From: Bacteroidota bacterium
Lineage (GTDB): Bacteria > Bacteroidota > Bacteroidia > Chitinophagales > Chitinophagaceae
Direction: 5' to 3'
Assembly: GCA_018267955.1 (NCBI GenBank)
Contig: JAFDXL010000002.1
Span: 248,001-312,000, forward strand
Length of the DNA stretch: 64,000 nt
A program made the position numbers and the translations under genes. Below, in pieces: positions 34,317 to 42,920 of this stretch (within the stretch, counting starts at the first letter, position 1; each line of letters opens with the position of its first letter). A model generated the notes under the pieces. The model searched no databases. It was not told where the DNA came from and was given only the letters and a program-made list of their open reading frames with translations.

Positions 34317-35501
34317 ATGCGTGTGCGTTTTATACAAACAATAACCGCCCTCTTTCTTTCTATACAAGCTTTTGGGCAGCAGAGGCCGGTTGACCCTTCG
34401 GCCTATTACACATTTAAGCAGCTTTTAGATAGCTGTGCTTATATAGGATTGGATAAAAACGACTATCGCTACTACCAGCTATTCAGTGGCGAAATACCTG
34501 CAGCACCGGCAGAAACGTGGCAGACTGCCTTCACCGATGCCATATTTAAATATATTAAAGATGTGCACCAGGGGCATGGTATATCTGCAGAAGTGAGCTA
34601 TAACGGAATAACGCCCCCTTCAAATGCTGACAGCATCTTACTAAAAGATATATATACCATCTCTACAGGAAACGATCTTGTTGCCATTTTACAAAAATGG
34701 CAACCTAAAACCCTTGCTTACACAGTACTCGTAAACGAACTGCGCCAACAGCTAAAAAGAGGAGACAGCAGAAAGATCAAACAATTGCGAAAAGCGATCA
34801 ATGCAGAACGTTGGCTGACGCACTTTGGATTCCCAAAATATATAGTTGTAAACGTTGCATCCATACATCTCAACTACTATGTTGCAGATAGCCTTTGGCT
34901 GCGTATGAAAATAGTTGCAGGTAAGCCGGCCACCCCAACGCCGCGCTTTGCTGCATATTGTAATGAGGTTATCTTCTACCCCTATTGGCATGTTCCTAAA
35001 AGCATTATCACCAAAGAACTATTGCCTGCCTGCCGCAGAAACCCCGGGGTACTTAACTATATGAACATCCAGGTATTAAATGCACGCGGACAGGTTGTAA
35101 GCCCCTACAGCATCAAATGGTCTCAATTAAGCAAGAATAATTTTCCATACACACTAAGGCAATCTACAGGTTGTGATAACGCGCTGGGCGTTGTAAAATT
35201 TAACCTTACGTCGCCCTTCAGCGTATACATGCATGATACCAACCTGAAATCGGCATTCAAATCGGCAGAACGCTATTTTAGCCACGGGTGTATCAGGATA
35301 GAAAAACCTATTGAACTGGCCAGTTTTCTCCTCCCTAACAGGGTAGACAGCGCTTTTTTAAGAGCATGTATTAAAAACCAGCAACCAATGATCAATCCTA
35401 TTGCATCACCGGTGCCGGTTTTTGTTATTTATCAGACAGCAGCAGTAAATGATACCAATGCTATCAGCTATTATAGGGATATCTACCATCAGTTGGATTA
35501 A
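34317..35501 (+). CDS. L,D-transpeptidase (YkuD-type, large Gram-negative form)
   Basis: A 394-residue exported enzyme that cross-links peptidoglycan in the 3-3 mode or attaches proteins to it. Signal peptide FIQTITALFLSIQAFG; then a helical scaffold domain (about 25-165) as found in the large YcbB-like proteins; then the YkuD domain (about 170-345) with VVNVASIHLNYYV at its start and the active-site motif SHGCIR at about 322-327 with the nucleophilic cysteine near 325, preceded by the expected histidine in YMHDTN. The start lies right after the predicted -7 element, so the transcript may be leaderless. L,D-crosslinks are typical of stationary-phase walls, in line with the regulon. Confidence 0.9.
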   Translation: MRVRFIQTITALFLSIQAFGQQRPVDPSAYYTFKQLLDSCAYIGLDKNDYRYYQLFSGEIPAAPAETWQTAFTDAIFKYIKDVHQGHGISAEVSYNGITPPSNADSILLKDIYTISTGNDLVAILQKWQPKTLAYTVLVNELRQQLKRGDSRKIKQLRKAINAERWLTHFGFPKYIVVNVASIHLNYYVADSLWLRMKIVAGKPATPTPRFAAYCNEVIFYPYWHVPKSIITKELLPACRRNPGVLNYMNIQVLNARGQVVSPYSIKWSQLSKNNFPYTLRQSTGCDNALGVVKFNLTSPFSVYMHDTNLKSAFKSAERYFSHGCIRIEKPIELASFLLPNRVDSAFLRACIKNQQPMINPIASPVPVFVIYQTAAVNDTNAISYYRDIYHQLD

Positions 35502-36317
35502 CTAATGGCGGTGCGCAACAAATACAGGTATTTTATGCTCCATAACGATCTCTGAAACAAAACTATTTTTCAAAGATTCGGACAAGGAAGACCTGCCATA
35601 GGCACCTGTAACCAATATAGATCTTTGCTGATCAATTAGCCAGGTATTGAAATACTTCCGGGCATCCATTTGCAGTGCATCAATAATAAGGTTAGGGAAA
35701 TGCCTTACCGCCAATTCCTCAATATATATTCTATCAGGAATTTCCTTGCCCTTGGTGCTGGCATACACTATATGTGTTTTGTTACCACGCCATGCCGGAA
35801 AAAGAGCAGAGAACTGCTTGATTGCATATACGGAAGCAGGACTGCCATCGTATGCAAGGATATTATTTACCGGTGCCTTAAAATTATCAGGAAGCAAGAG
35901 TACGGGACATTCTGATTCGTGCAAGGTATCTTTCAGGTAAGAATCTGGGTCGATGTAAAACGTATCATTATAAAAGAAATCACCAGACATCACTAATAAA
36001 TCAGAGAAACGTGTTTCTTTTCTTATCAATTCCATTACTCCTGTACCAATATCTTCATGAACTCTGTATTCAATGCCGTTTCGTTCGCATAAATTTTTAA
36101 ATTTCTGAACATTTGCAGCTATGGTATCAAAATCTTCCACAACGGTATTGAGATAGCCACTCAGAAACATAGGATAATTCCATGCGGTAGCATAGTCAAT
36201 TGCATTCAGAAAAACACCGGTTAGCAATACAGGGCTTGTGGCATTTTGCCATTTAATGAATTCAAATATTCCTTCGGAAAAGTTTCTTCCGTCGAATATC
36301 GTGATGATCTTTTTCAT
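35502..36317 (-). CDS. Universal stress protein, two-domain UspA family (second copy)
   Basis: A 271-residue UspA-type protein. N-terminal half MKKIITIFDGRNFSEGIFEFI to CPVLLLPDNF; C-terminal half beginning NILAYDGSPASVYAIKQF and ending in ILVTGAYGRSSLSESLKNSFVSEIVMEHKIPVFVAH, where G-x2-G-R-x-S is the phosphate loop. Its overall plan equals the protein at 24393, but the sequences are clearly diverged. It has its own paired-box promoter (36335-36399), and its end touches the stop of the converging L,D-transpeptidase gene directly, with no space for a separate terminator. Confidence 0.92.
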   Translation of the reverse strand: MKKIITIFDGRNFSEGIFEFIKWQNATSPVLLTGVFLNAIDYATAWNYPMFLSGYLNTVVEDFDTIAANVQKFKNLCERNGIEYRVHEDIGTGVMELIRKETRFSDLLVMSGDFFYNDTFYIDPDSYLKDTLHESECPVLLLPDNFKAPVNNILAYDGSPASVYAIKQFSALFPAWRGNKTHIVYASTKGKEIPDRIYIEELAVRHFPNLIIDALQMDARKYFNTWLIDQQRSILVTGAYGRSSLSESLKNSFVSEIVMEHKIPVFVAHRH

Positions 36318-36334
36318 AAGCTCAATTTAGAATT

Positions 36335-36399
36335 CAAATCTATTCTCAAAGGCCACCTGTTTATATGATTGCAAACAATCAATAAAATGATTCCAATCA
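36335..36399. promoter_or_regulatory. Paired-box promoter of the second universal stress gene
   Basis: Exact box TGATTCCAATCA (36388-36399) and, exactly 22 bp nearer the gene, TGATTGCAAACA (36366-36377, one mismatch); TAGATTTG (complement of 36335-36342) lies 23 bp from the latter. The same place also holds a 6-bp-arm palindrome TGATTG-CAAA-CAATCA (36366-36381). Confidence 0.82.
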
Positions 36400-36406
36400 A
36401 CATTGG

Positions 36407-37159
36407 CTATCGTGCTATCAAGCCACCATCAATTACCAGTTCCGCACCTGTAACATACGATGCTTCATCTGAGGCGAGGTATAACGCCCCATAAGCTATC
36501 TCCATGGGCTGACCAATGCGCCCCATCGGGCACATCGTTTCCATAGTTTTCTTAGCTTCCTCCGTCTCCATCATGGCTTCGGTCATGGGCGTGAGCACGC
36601 CGCCGGGATGAATGGAATTTACGCGAACATTATATTTTGCAAATTCTACCGCATTATCTTTTGTAAGCATTCTCAAACCACCTTTTGATGCCGTATAAGC
36701 AGGACCATTGCCACCTACATTACCGGCTATAGAATCAATATTTACCACGGATCCCTTACCTGATCTTTTCAAATAGTGCAGGCAAAGCTGTGTACCTATA
36801 AAAGGGCCGGTAAGGTTTACAGCCAACACTTTATCCCATGTTTCCTGACTGGTGTTCTCCATAGTGCCACCGGCCGGATAGATGCCTGCATTGTTTACAA
36901 GTATATCAATACCTCCATAGTGCTTCACAGTTTCGTCGATTACCCGTTGCCAGTCATCCCGCGATGCCACATTATGTAGTGCATATATTATCTGCAAACC
37001 TTCCTTTGCTGCAATTTCCACCCATTCTTTCAGTTTATGCTCCTGCATATCAGTTGCCATCACCCGGGCGCCTTCCTGTGCAAATAGTTTCGCTTCAGTT
37101 GCTCCCATTCCCCCTGCCGCACCTGTGATGATCGCTACTTTATTATCAAGCCTGCCCAT
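36407..37159 (-). CDS. Short-chain dehydrogenase/reductase (SDR)
   Basis: A 250-residue classical SDR, an NAD(P)-dependent oxidoreductase. The cofactor-binding motif is TGAAGGMGATEA (residues 12-23), followed by the NNAGIY strand-turn, the catalytic serine in VNIDSIAG, the Y-x3-K pair in PAYTASKGG, and the substrate-loop start HPGGVLTPM. The C-terminal VTGAELVIDGGL is typical. Substrate cannot be told; 3-hydroxyacyl, sugar and alcohol SDRs look alike here. It follows the PEP synthase gene by nine bases and should be co-transcribed with it. Confidence 0.92.
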   Translation of the reverse strand: MGRLDNKVAIITGAAGGMGATEAKLFAQEGARVMATDMQEHKLKEWVEIAAKEGLQIIYALHNVASRDDWQRVIDETVKHYGGIDILVNNAGIYPAGGTMENTSQETWDKVLAVNLTGPFIGTQLCLHYLKRSGKGSVVNIDSIAGNVGGNGPAYTASKGGLRMLTKDNAVEFAKYNVRVNSIHPGGVLTPMTEAMMETEEAKKTMETMCPMGRIGQPMEIAYGALYLASDEASYVTGAELVIDGGLIAR

Positions 37160-37168
37160 TCGATTATT

Positions 37169-39553
37169 TTAATGATGAACTAAGATTTTCGCTTCTGCCT
37201 TTTTAATATTGTCAATACCCTGGAACAATGCGTCCGGATTAAATGAAATGCTATCGATGCCTTTCTCTACCAGGAAGCCAGCGAATTCAGGAAAATCACT
37301 GGGTGCCTGCCCGCATAAACCGATCTTCGCATTTACTTTCTTCGCTTTTTCTATCACGGTTGCGATCATCTGTTTAGCGGCTGCATTTTGCTCACTGAAG
37401 AGATCGGCAACGAGTGCAGAATCGCGGTCGATGCCCAATGTTAGTTGTGTAAGATCATTAGAACCTATTGAAAAGCCATCGAACACTTCTGCAAATTCCT
37501 CCGCCAGCAAGACATTGCTTGGGATCTCTGCCATGACATAGATCTCCAGTCCATTTTGGCCGCGTTCCAATCCATTTTCCTTCATCACTTCTATCACTCT
37601 TTTTCCTTCTTCCACTGTTCTGCAGAATGGTATCATCAACTTTACATTAGTCAGTCCCATTTCATTGCGTACTACTTTCATGGCTTCACATTCCAGCTTA
37701 AAGCCATCTTTATACAACGGGTTATAATACCGGGAGGCTCCCCTGAAACCGATCATTGGGTTTTCTTCAACCGGTTCGAACTCCTTTCCTCCCAATAAAT
37801 TGGCGTATTCATTTGTTTTGAAATCGCTCATCCTTACAATCACATCCTTTGGATAAAAGGCAGCCGCTATAGTTGCCACCCCTTGCGATAATTTATCAAT
37901 GAAATACTCTTTCTTATCATCATAACCTGCTGTAAGTATGGAGATTTGTTGCTTCGCAGCCTGGTCTTTCATCTCATCAAACTTCACCAATGCCATTGGG
38001 TGCACTTCTACGGCGTGATTAATAATAAACTCCATACGAAGCAGGCCCACACCGTTATTCGGATATGCGGCAAACTTAAATGCTTTGCCCGGATCGGCCA
38101 CAATGAGCATAGCCGCCGTTCTCTCCGGCAGTGTTACATTATGCGTATCGATACTGGTCTTTTCCCATTTAAGGGCACCCTGATACACATTACCTGTCTT
38201 GCCTTCTGCACAGCTTACAGTGATCATGTCGCCATCTTTTATCTTTTGGGTGGCATTGTTAGTGGCAACAATTGCAGGTATGCCAATTTCCCGGGCAACA
38301 ATTGCGGCGTGGCTGGTTCTGCCACCTTTATCCGTTATTATAGCTGCAGCTTTTTTCAGAATGGGATCCCAGTCGGGACTTGTAAGTTCAGTAATCACTA
38401 TATCGCCGGGCTGTACTTTATCTGCATATTGAGAAGATTTCAACAACCTTGCGGTACCGCTTACAATTTTACTCCCGATAGCCTCGCCGCTCGTTACAAT
38501 TGTTCCTTTTTCCAATAACTTATATTCTTCTATTTCAGTACCCTTTTTATTAGCATGTACCGTTTCGGGCCTAGCCTGTATGATATAGAGATTATTTGTT
38601 TCTCCATCCTTCGCCCATTCAATATCCATTGGCTTGCCGTAGTGCTCTTCGATGATCAAAGCCCAGTTGCCGAGTTGCGTGATCTCCTGATCTGATAACA
38701 CATACCTAGCTTGCATCGCAGGTGGCGTATTCAAATTGATGGTATTGCCATCCTCATCATCGCCATACACCATCATCAGCTTTTTCTCACCTTGCCTTTT
38801 TTGAATAATAGCCTTTTTGTCGGATCTTAATGAAGGCTTAAATAACAGGAACTCATCCGGTATTACTTTTCCCTGAACAATATTTTCTCCAAGCCCCCAA
38901 ACGCCCGCAATATGAATTACATCCCTAAATCCTGATTCAGGCTCCAGCGTAAAGCATATACCGGAGCATGCCATATCAGCCCGTACCATTAACTGCACAC
39001 CTACGGACAGCGCTATCTTATCTTGCGAAAAACCGTTATCTGCACGATACTTGATCGCCCGGTCTGTAAAAAGGGACGCAAAACACTTTTGTACGGCCTG
39101 TAGTACATTGCCCCTGCCTGATACATTAAGATAGGATTCGTGCTGGCCTGCAAAGCTGGCACCGGGCAGGTCTTCCGCGGTAGCGCTGCTCCTCACGGCT
39201 ACTGATATTTCGCGGCCATTTGTAAGCGCATCATATGATGCCAAAATTTCTACTGCCAATGCTTTGGGCATATCCGCTTCGCATATCAGCTTCCTGGCTG
39301 CAGCACCCACAACACGAAGATTACTAAAATTGATGGTGTCCAGTTGCTGAAATAATTCACCCAGCTTTTTCCCAAGGTGGTTTTGTTCTATAAAATGCCA
39401 AAACGCATCTGCAGTAGTGGCAAATCCATCGGGAACGTTTATACCATGGGGTGTAAGGCGGGTGTACATTTCTCCGAGGGATGCATTTTTGCCTCCTACA
39501 ATAGGCACATCATTGATAGATATCTCGGAAAAGGATTTTACATACTGCGACAT
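37169..39553 (-). CDS. ppsA: Phosphoenolpyruvate synthase
   Basis: A 794-residue enzyme that makes PEP from pyruvate and ATP (with AMP and phosphate) for gluconeogenesis. The N-terminal ATP-grasp domain begins VPIVGGKNASLGEMY and includes VRSSATAEDLPGASFAGQ. The swivelling phosphohistidine domain has GGRTSHAAIVAREIGIPA with the catalytic histidine near residue 415. The C-terminal TIM barrel ends with SIGSNDLTQLTLG and the catalytic cysteine in IGLCGQAPSD. Length agrees with the family. It is the first gene of a ppsA-SDR operon and has two exact regulatory boxes upstream, so carbon flow towards PEP would be switched with the stress genes. Confidence 0.96.
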   Translation of the reverse strand: MSQYVKSFSEISINDVPIVGGKNASLGEMYTRLTPHGINVPDGFATTADAFWHFIEQNHLGKKLGELFQQLDTINFSNLRVVGAAARKLICEADMPKALAVEILASYDALTNGREISVAVRSSATAEDLPGASFAGQHESYLNVSGRGNVLQAVQKCFASLFTDRAIKYRADNGFSQDKIALSVGVQLMVRADMACSGICFTLEPESGFRDVIHIAGVWGLGENIVQGKVIPDEFLLFKPSLRSDKKAIIQKRQGEKKLMMVYGDDEDGNTINLNTPPAMQARYVLSDQEITQLGNWALIIEEHYGKPMDIEWAKDGETNNLYIIQARPETVHANKKGTEIEEYKLLEKGTIVTSGEAIGSKIVSGTARLLKSSQYADKVQPGDIVITELTSPDWDPILKKAAAIITDKGGRTSHAAIVAREIGIPAIVATNNATQKIKDGDMITVSCAEGKTGNVYQGALKWEKTSIDTHNVTLPERTAAMLIVADPGKAFKFAAYPNNGVGLLRMEFIINHAVEVHPMALVKFDEMKDQAAKQQISILTAGYDDKKEYFIDKLSQGVATIAAAFYPKDVIVRMSDFKTNEYANLLGGKEFEPVEENPMIGFRGASRYYNPLYKDGFKLECEAMKVVRNEMGLTNVKLMIPFCRTVEEGKRVIEVMKENGLERGQNGLEIYVMAEIPSNVLLAEEFAEVFDGFSIGSNDLTQLTLGIDRDSALVADLFSEQNAAAKQMIATVIEKAKKVNAKIGLCGQAPSDFPEFAGFLVEKGIDSISFNPDALFQGIDNIKKAEAKILVHH

Positions 39554-39574
39554 GACGATATTTTTATGCTTCCA

Positions 39575-39639
39575 TAAAGTTGCTGTATAAATCAGGTCAA
39601 CACTATGAGTGCCATCATCGATTCAAATGATTGCCGTCA
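39575..39639. promoter_or_regulatory. Paired-box promoter of ppsA
   Basis: Boxes TGAGTGCCATCA (39606-39617) and TGATTGCCGTCA (39628-39639), 22 bp apart. At the expected 23-bp distance the -7 position reads CAACTTTA (complement of 39575-39582), a poor match, so here the box pair is clear but the core promoter is weak. Confidence 0.7.
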
Positions 39640-39649
39640 GGCATAAAAA

Positions 39650-39667
39650 AACCGGCTAGCGCCGGTT
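39650..39667 (-). terminator. Terminator of the DUF1003 gene
   Basis: Stem AACCGGC / GCCGGTT with TAGC loop; on the minus strand it is followed by a T-run. It touches the stop codon of the DUF1003 gene. Confidence 0.75.
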
Positions 39668-40247
39668 ACTTATCATTAAGGTTATTGCTTTCATTCAAGC
39701 GGTCCACTACTTCCTTGATCTCCCTCATCATGTTCACCTGGACATTTTGTAATTCGAACATAGTTTTCATTTGCCGGGAAATCAACAGGTCTATTTTCTG
39801 GTGCATATTCCTTATTTCTATCTCGGACTTAAGGTTGATCATATAATCATTGATGGCGCGTTGCCTGTCCTTTTCTTCCTTCCGGTTCTGGCTCATAATG
39901 ATAATAGGAGCCTGCAATGCTGCAATAGTAGACAGCAACAGGTTAAGCAGTATAAAAGGATAAGGATCAAATGGCCTGCTTAACAAAAACACGTTTACGC
40001 CAATCCATATTAACATAAAAACAATGAACGAAATGATAAATGCCCAGCTTCCGCCAAAAAAAGCAACTTTATCTGCTACCCTGTCGCTGAGTGATAATTT
40101 AGCATCTTCAAATTCATATAATTTCTGGGATAAGAGTTTTTCTTCTTCAATTGCTTCCAGTACAATATCATTCAGCTTTTGTAAATGCTCACTCTCAGTT
40201 GTAAGTATCGTCTCCAGGTCGTCGGAAGCTGCTTTGAAATTTTCCAT
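39666..40247 (-). CDS. DUF1003 membrane protein
   Basis: A 193-residue protein of the DUF1003 family. After a helical N-terminus with LSDRVADKVAFFGGSWAFI come two membrane spans (FIISFIVFMLIWIGVNVFLL and ILLNLLLSTIAALQAPIIIMSQ) and the signature NRKEEKDRQRAINDYMINLKSE, then a coiled-coil tail. The function of the family is not known; it is often found near stress or envelope genes. It stands between ppsA and the cbb3 cluster and reads leftwards. Only a weak, one-sided resemblance to the regulatory box is seen upstream (40297), so I do not count it in the regulon. Confidence 0.88.
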   Translation of the reverse strand: MENFKAASDDLETILTTESEHLQKLNDIVLEAIEEEKLLSQKLYEFEDAKLSLSDRVADKVAFFGGSWAFIISFIVFMLIWIGVNVFLLSRPFDPYPFILLNLLLSTIAALQAPIIIMSQNRKEEKDRQRAINDYMINLKSEIEIRNMHQKIDLLISRQMKTMFELQNVQVNMMREIKEVVDRLNESNNLNDK

Positions 40248-40331
40248 AATCGGTTAATGTAGATGCAATATAGAAACTACAAGCGGATTGCAGCAATGAC
40301 TTTTCAACATCGTTTAAGAGGATTTTGAGCA

Positions 40332-41042
40332 TCAGTCTGCTTTATGGCAGCAAGATGCTTTTACCTCGTTATGCTCCACCACAACTTTTGGGCTTAAATA
40401 TGGTATCCCCAGGTTCATACCGCGCATTACAAATAAAGAACCGAAAACAAACAAGGTAACAGGTACCAGCTTAGCAAAATGTATGTTTAGCACAGAGAAT
40501 CTTCTTTTTAATATAGTAATGGATATCAGCATGGGCATGGTTCCGAAACCAAATGCATACATTAATCCCATTGCGCTCACCGCATTGCCTGCACTCACGG
40601 TAGCTGATAATGCCATATATACCATACCACAGGGAAGCAACCCGTTGAGCATACCGCTTGTGAAGATGGCCGGCAGTGCAGGGTTACCAATGTATTTTCC
40701 AAGTTGCCTCTTTACCACTTCCACCCAGGGTAGTGCTATTTTTAACTTACTGCCGGGGATAAATGAGACGATACCGGCCACTAGAAAGAGAGCACCAAGC
40801 ACTATAGATATTGTTTGCTGCCATTGCGGATGAAACAGGCTCTTAAAAGAATGCAATACCAACGCCATCAGTGCATACACCGTAACACGGCCAAAATGAT
40901 ATAAAAACACACTTAGCCATTTACGCAAACCTACCATATTATTGAACGGCATGATCCAAATAATAGGGCCACACATACCTGCACAATGTAAGCTACCGGT
41001 AAGCCCCATCAGAAATGCCATAGATAATGTAAGACTATTCAT
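40332..41042 (-). CDS. Sulfite exporter TauE/SafE-type membrane protein of the cbb3 cluster
   Basis: A 236-residue membrane protein with about six spans, of the short SafE/UreH-like (DsbD_2-related) type that follows cbb3 oxidase assembly genes in many bacteria. It starts with LSMAFLMGLTGSLHCAGMCGPIIW, where H-C-x3-C may bind copper, and ends in HNEVKASCCHKAD, a second cysteine/histidine cluster. In that context such proteins are thought to help copper delivery to the oxidase, although the family name speaks of sulfite export. It is the last gene of the operon, one base after the FixH-type gene. Confidence 0.85.
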   Translation of the reverse strand: MNSLTLSMAFLMGLTGSLHCAGMCGPIIWIMPFNNMVGLRKWLSVFLYHFGRVTVYALMALVLHSFKSLFHPQWQQTISIVLGALFLVAGIVSFIPGSKLKIALPWVEVVKRQLGKYIGNPALPAIFTSGMLNGLLPCGMVYMALSATVSAGNAVSAMGLMYAFGFGTMPMLISITILKRRFSVLNIHFAKLVPVTLFVFGSLFVMRGMNLGIPYLSPKVVVEHNEVKASCCHKAD

Positions 41043-41043
41043 A

Positions 41044-41493
41044 TCAGCGTAAGGTTAAGTCAGTTTGCTGATAGTAGTCTTTCCCATCTGCCTTCCAGGA
41101 TATTTTTACATTGTATGATGTAGTGTGCAGCATATTCCTCGCAATAACCATAGCATTATTGTTTACCTGTATGGGCACATGTTTATCCATAGATGTACTA
41201 ACTGGGGAGTAGAAATCTATATCGCCGGTTACTTCTTTTCCAAGGAACTCAGCGGGGAATTGGATCACTACATTCTGCTGATCTGCATGCACCGATACAG
41301 GAGATGATAGTGCAGCCTGGTTTTTACCGGCATCTATTACCTGCTGATATTTGATTTCCTGCGAATAGTAGTCGGGACTCACCAGGTCAAAACTCTGATG
41401 CATACTACCTACTACCAGTGTTACAATTATAGCTACGAAACCACCATATAAAATAGCTATTCTCGCTCCCCAATTCATTTTCATGATACTCAT
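41044..41493 (-). CDS. ccoH: FixH/CcoH-family cbb3 oxidase assembly protein
   Basis: A 149-residue protein with one N-terminal membrane span (RIAILYGGFVAIIVTLVVGS) and an extracytoplasmic beta domain, as in FixH/CcoH. The motif SPDYYSQEIKYQQVIDAGKN is characteristic of the family. CcoH helps assemble and stabilise cbb3 oxidase. It lies 11 bases after ccoG and one base before the SafE-type gene, in the usual order. The end YNVKISWKADGKDYYQQTDLTL agrees with FixH. Confidence 0.88.
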   Translation of the reverse strand: MSIMKMNWGARIAILYGGFVAIIVTLVVGSMHQSFDLVSPDYYSQEIKYQQVIDAGKNQAALSSPVSVHADQQNVVIQFPAEFLGKEVTGDIDFYSPVSTSMDKHVPIQVNNNAMVIARNMLHTTSYNVKISWKADGKDYYQQTDLTLR

Positions 41494-41504
41494 AATCTAT
41501 GTTT

Positions 41505-42902
41505 TTAATTGTCGCTAAATGGGCCAAGGAAAGACGTGTTAATCACCTGTATCTTTTTACCGTTTTCATACACACCTATTTGTAACGGAGTTTTTCTGTG
41601 TTTCACTGCAGATTTATCCATATAGATAAACATGGAACCGGAAGCGTACTTTTCTTTCGGTACTTTCAGCTTTTCCTCACCTACCAGTTTAATAGTGCCT
41701 TTAAAATTTTCCGGTTTCAATTCCAGTTGTTTATCATCGTAAGTTTTATTCAGGAATTTATAATTATACAGGTTACTCAATTGCTGACCGGGCTGTTCCT
41801 GGTACAATTGGCCCGGAGTACGTAAGATGGATATACCAACATCTGTACGGCTTGCCAGCAGAAACACTTCTACACTCAGCAAAATGATCATTACTGCGGT
41901 ATACGCCTTCATGCGGCCCGTGAAGCGTAAAGGCTGCTTTTTACTGATGTTGTTTTCTGAAGCATAACGGATCAAGCCCTCCGGCAGGTTTACGGCTGCC
42001 ATCATTTTATTACAGGCATCAATACAAGCCGTGCAGTTAACACATTCCAGTTGTGTACCATTGCGGATATCTATACCTGTAGGACAAACCTTTACACATT
42101 GCATACAATCTATGCAATCGCCATTACTGCGTTCTTCGTTCTTTTTAAATTTACCTCTTGGCTCACCACGTACATAATCGTAGCTCACAACAATAGAATC
42201 CTTATCCAGCAATACCCCCTGCATACGGCCATAAGGGCATACAACGGTACAAACCTGCTCGCGCATGGATGAGTAAATAAAGAAGAACACAGTGGTGAAT
42301 ACTACCAGGGCTATAAAACCACCCACATGGTGGCTTATAGGTTCTGACACAATCTCTCTAAGTTCATCAATCCCTATGACGTAGGCGAGAAAGGTATTAG
42401 CGATGAGGAAACTCACCACCCAGAATACAAACCATTTCAATCCCTTCTTAAATACCTTATCAGTATTCCAGGGTTGGTTTTTAAGAATTTTTTGTTCTGC
42501 AGCGCTACCTTCAATCCAATATTCCAGCTTACGGAATATCATTTCCATGAAAATGGTTTGAGGGCATATCCACCCGCAAAATATACGTCCGAAAACCACG
42601 GTGAACAAAGCAATAAATACAATGAACACCACCATACCGAGGCCGAAGATGAAAAAGTCCTGTGGCCAGAATATCTGTCCGAATAATATGAACTTACGCT
42701 CCAGGATGTTTATCAGGAATAGAGGGTGCCCCTTTATTTTTATAAAAGGCAATACAAAAAATATCACCAGGTACCCGATACTTACCCATGTACGGGCATT
42801 GTATAATTTACCTTCAGGCTTTTGCGGAAACATCCATATACGCTTGCCCGTCTTATCTACCGTTGCTACCTTATCCCTAAACGATCCTTCTACCGTACTC
42901 AT
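41505..42902 (-). CDS. ccoG: Cytochrome c oxidase accessory protein CcoG (FixG/RdxA)
   Basis: A 465-residue membrane iron-sulfur protein needed for cbb3 oxidase biogenesis, probably in copper reduction. The N-terminal half has about five membrane spans, with FCGWICPQTIFMEMIFRKLEYWIEG as a signature and CTVVCPYGRMQGVL following. The ferredoxin region GDCIDCMQCVKVCPTGIDI ... ECVNCTACIDACNKMM supplies two clusters. The C-terminus is an Ig-like periplasmic domain. Length and order are those of the family. Confidence 0.95.
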   Translation of the reverse strand: MSTVEGSFRDKVATVDKTGKRIWMFPQKPEGKLYNARTWVSIGYLVIFFVLPFIKIKGHPLFLINILERKFILFGQIFWPQDFFIFGLGMVVFIVFIALFTVVFGRIFCGWICPQTIFMEMIFRKLEYWIEGSAAEQKILKNQPWNTDKVFKKGLKWFVFWVVSFLIANTFLAYVIGIDELREIVSEPISHHVGGFIALVVFTTVFFFIYSSMREQVCTVVCPYGRMQGVLLDKDSIVVSYDYVRGEPRGKFKKNEERSNGDCIDCMQCVKVCPTGIDIRNGTQLECVNCTACIDACNKMMAAVNLPEGLIRYASENNISKKQPLRFTGRMKAYTAVMIILLSVEVFLLASRTDVGISILRTPGQLYQEQPGQQLSNLYNYKFLNKTYDDKQLELKPENFKGTIKLVGEEKLKVPKEKYASGSMFIYMDKSAVKHRKTPLQIGVYENGKKIQVINTSFLGPFSDN

Positions 42903-42920
42903 CTTTTGTGTTGATTATTT

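Noticed and set aside
37946..38518. Plus-strand open frame of 190 codons inside ppsA
   Set aside because: Composition is that of an antisense shadow, with no start region or family likeness; PpsA is complete on the minus strand.
40297..40308. TGACTTTTCAAC upstream of the DUF1003 gene as a box
   Set aside because: Only the left half matches, no partner at 22 bp, and the distance to the nearest TATATTG-like element is off.
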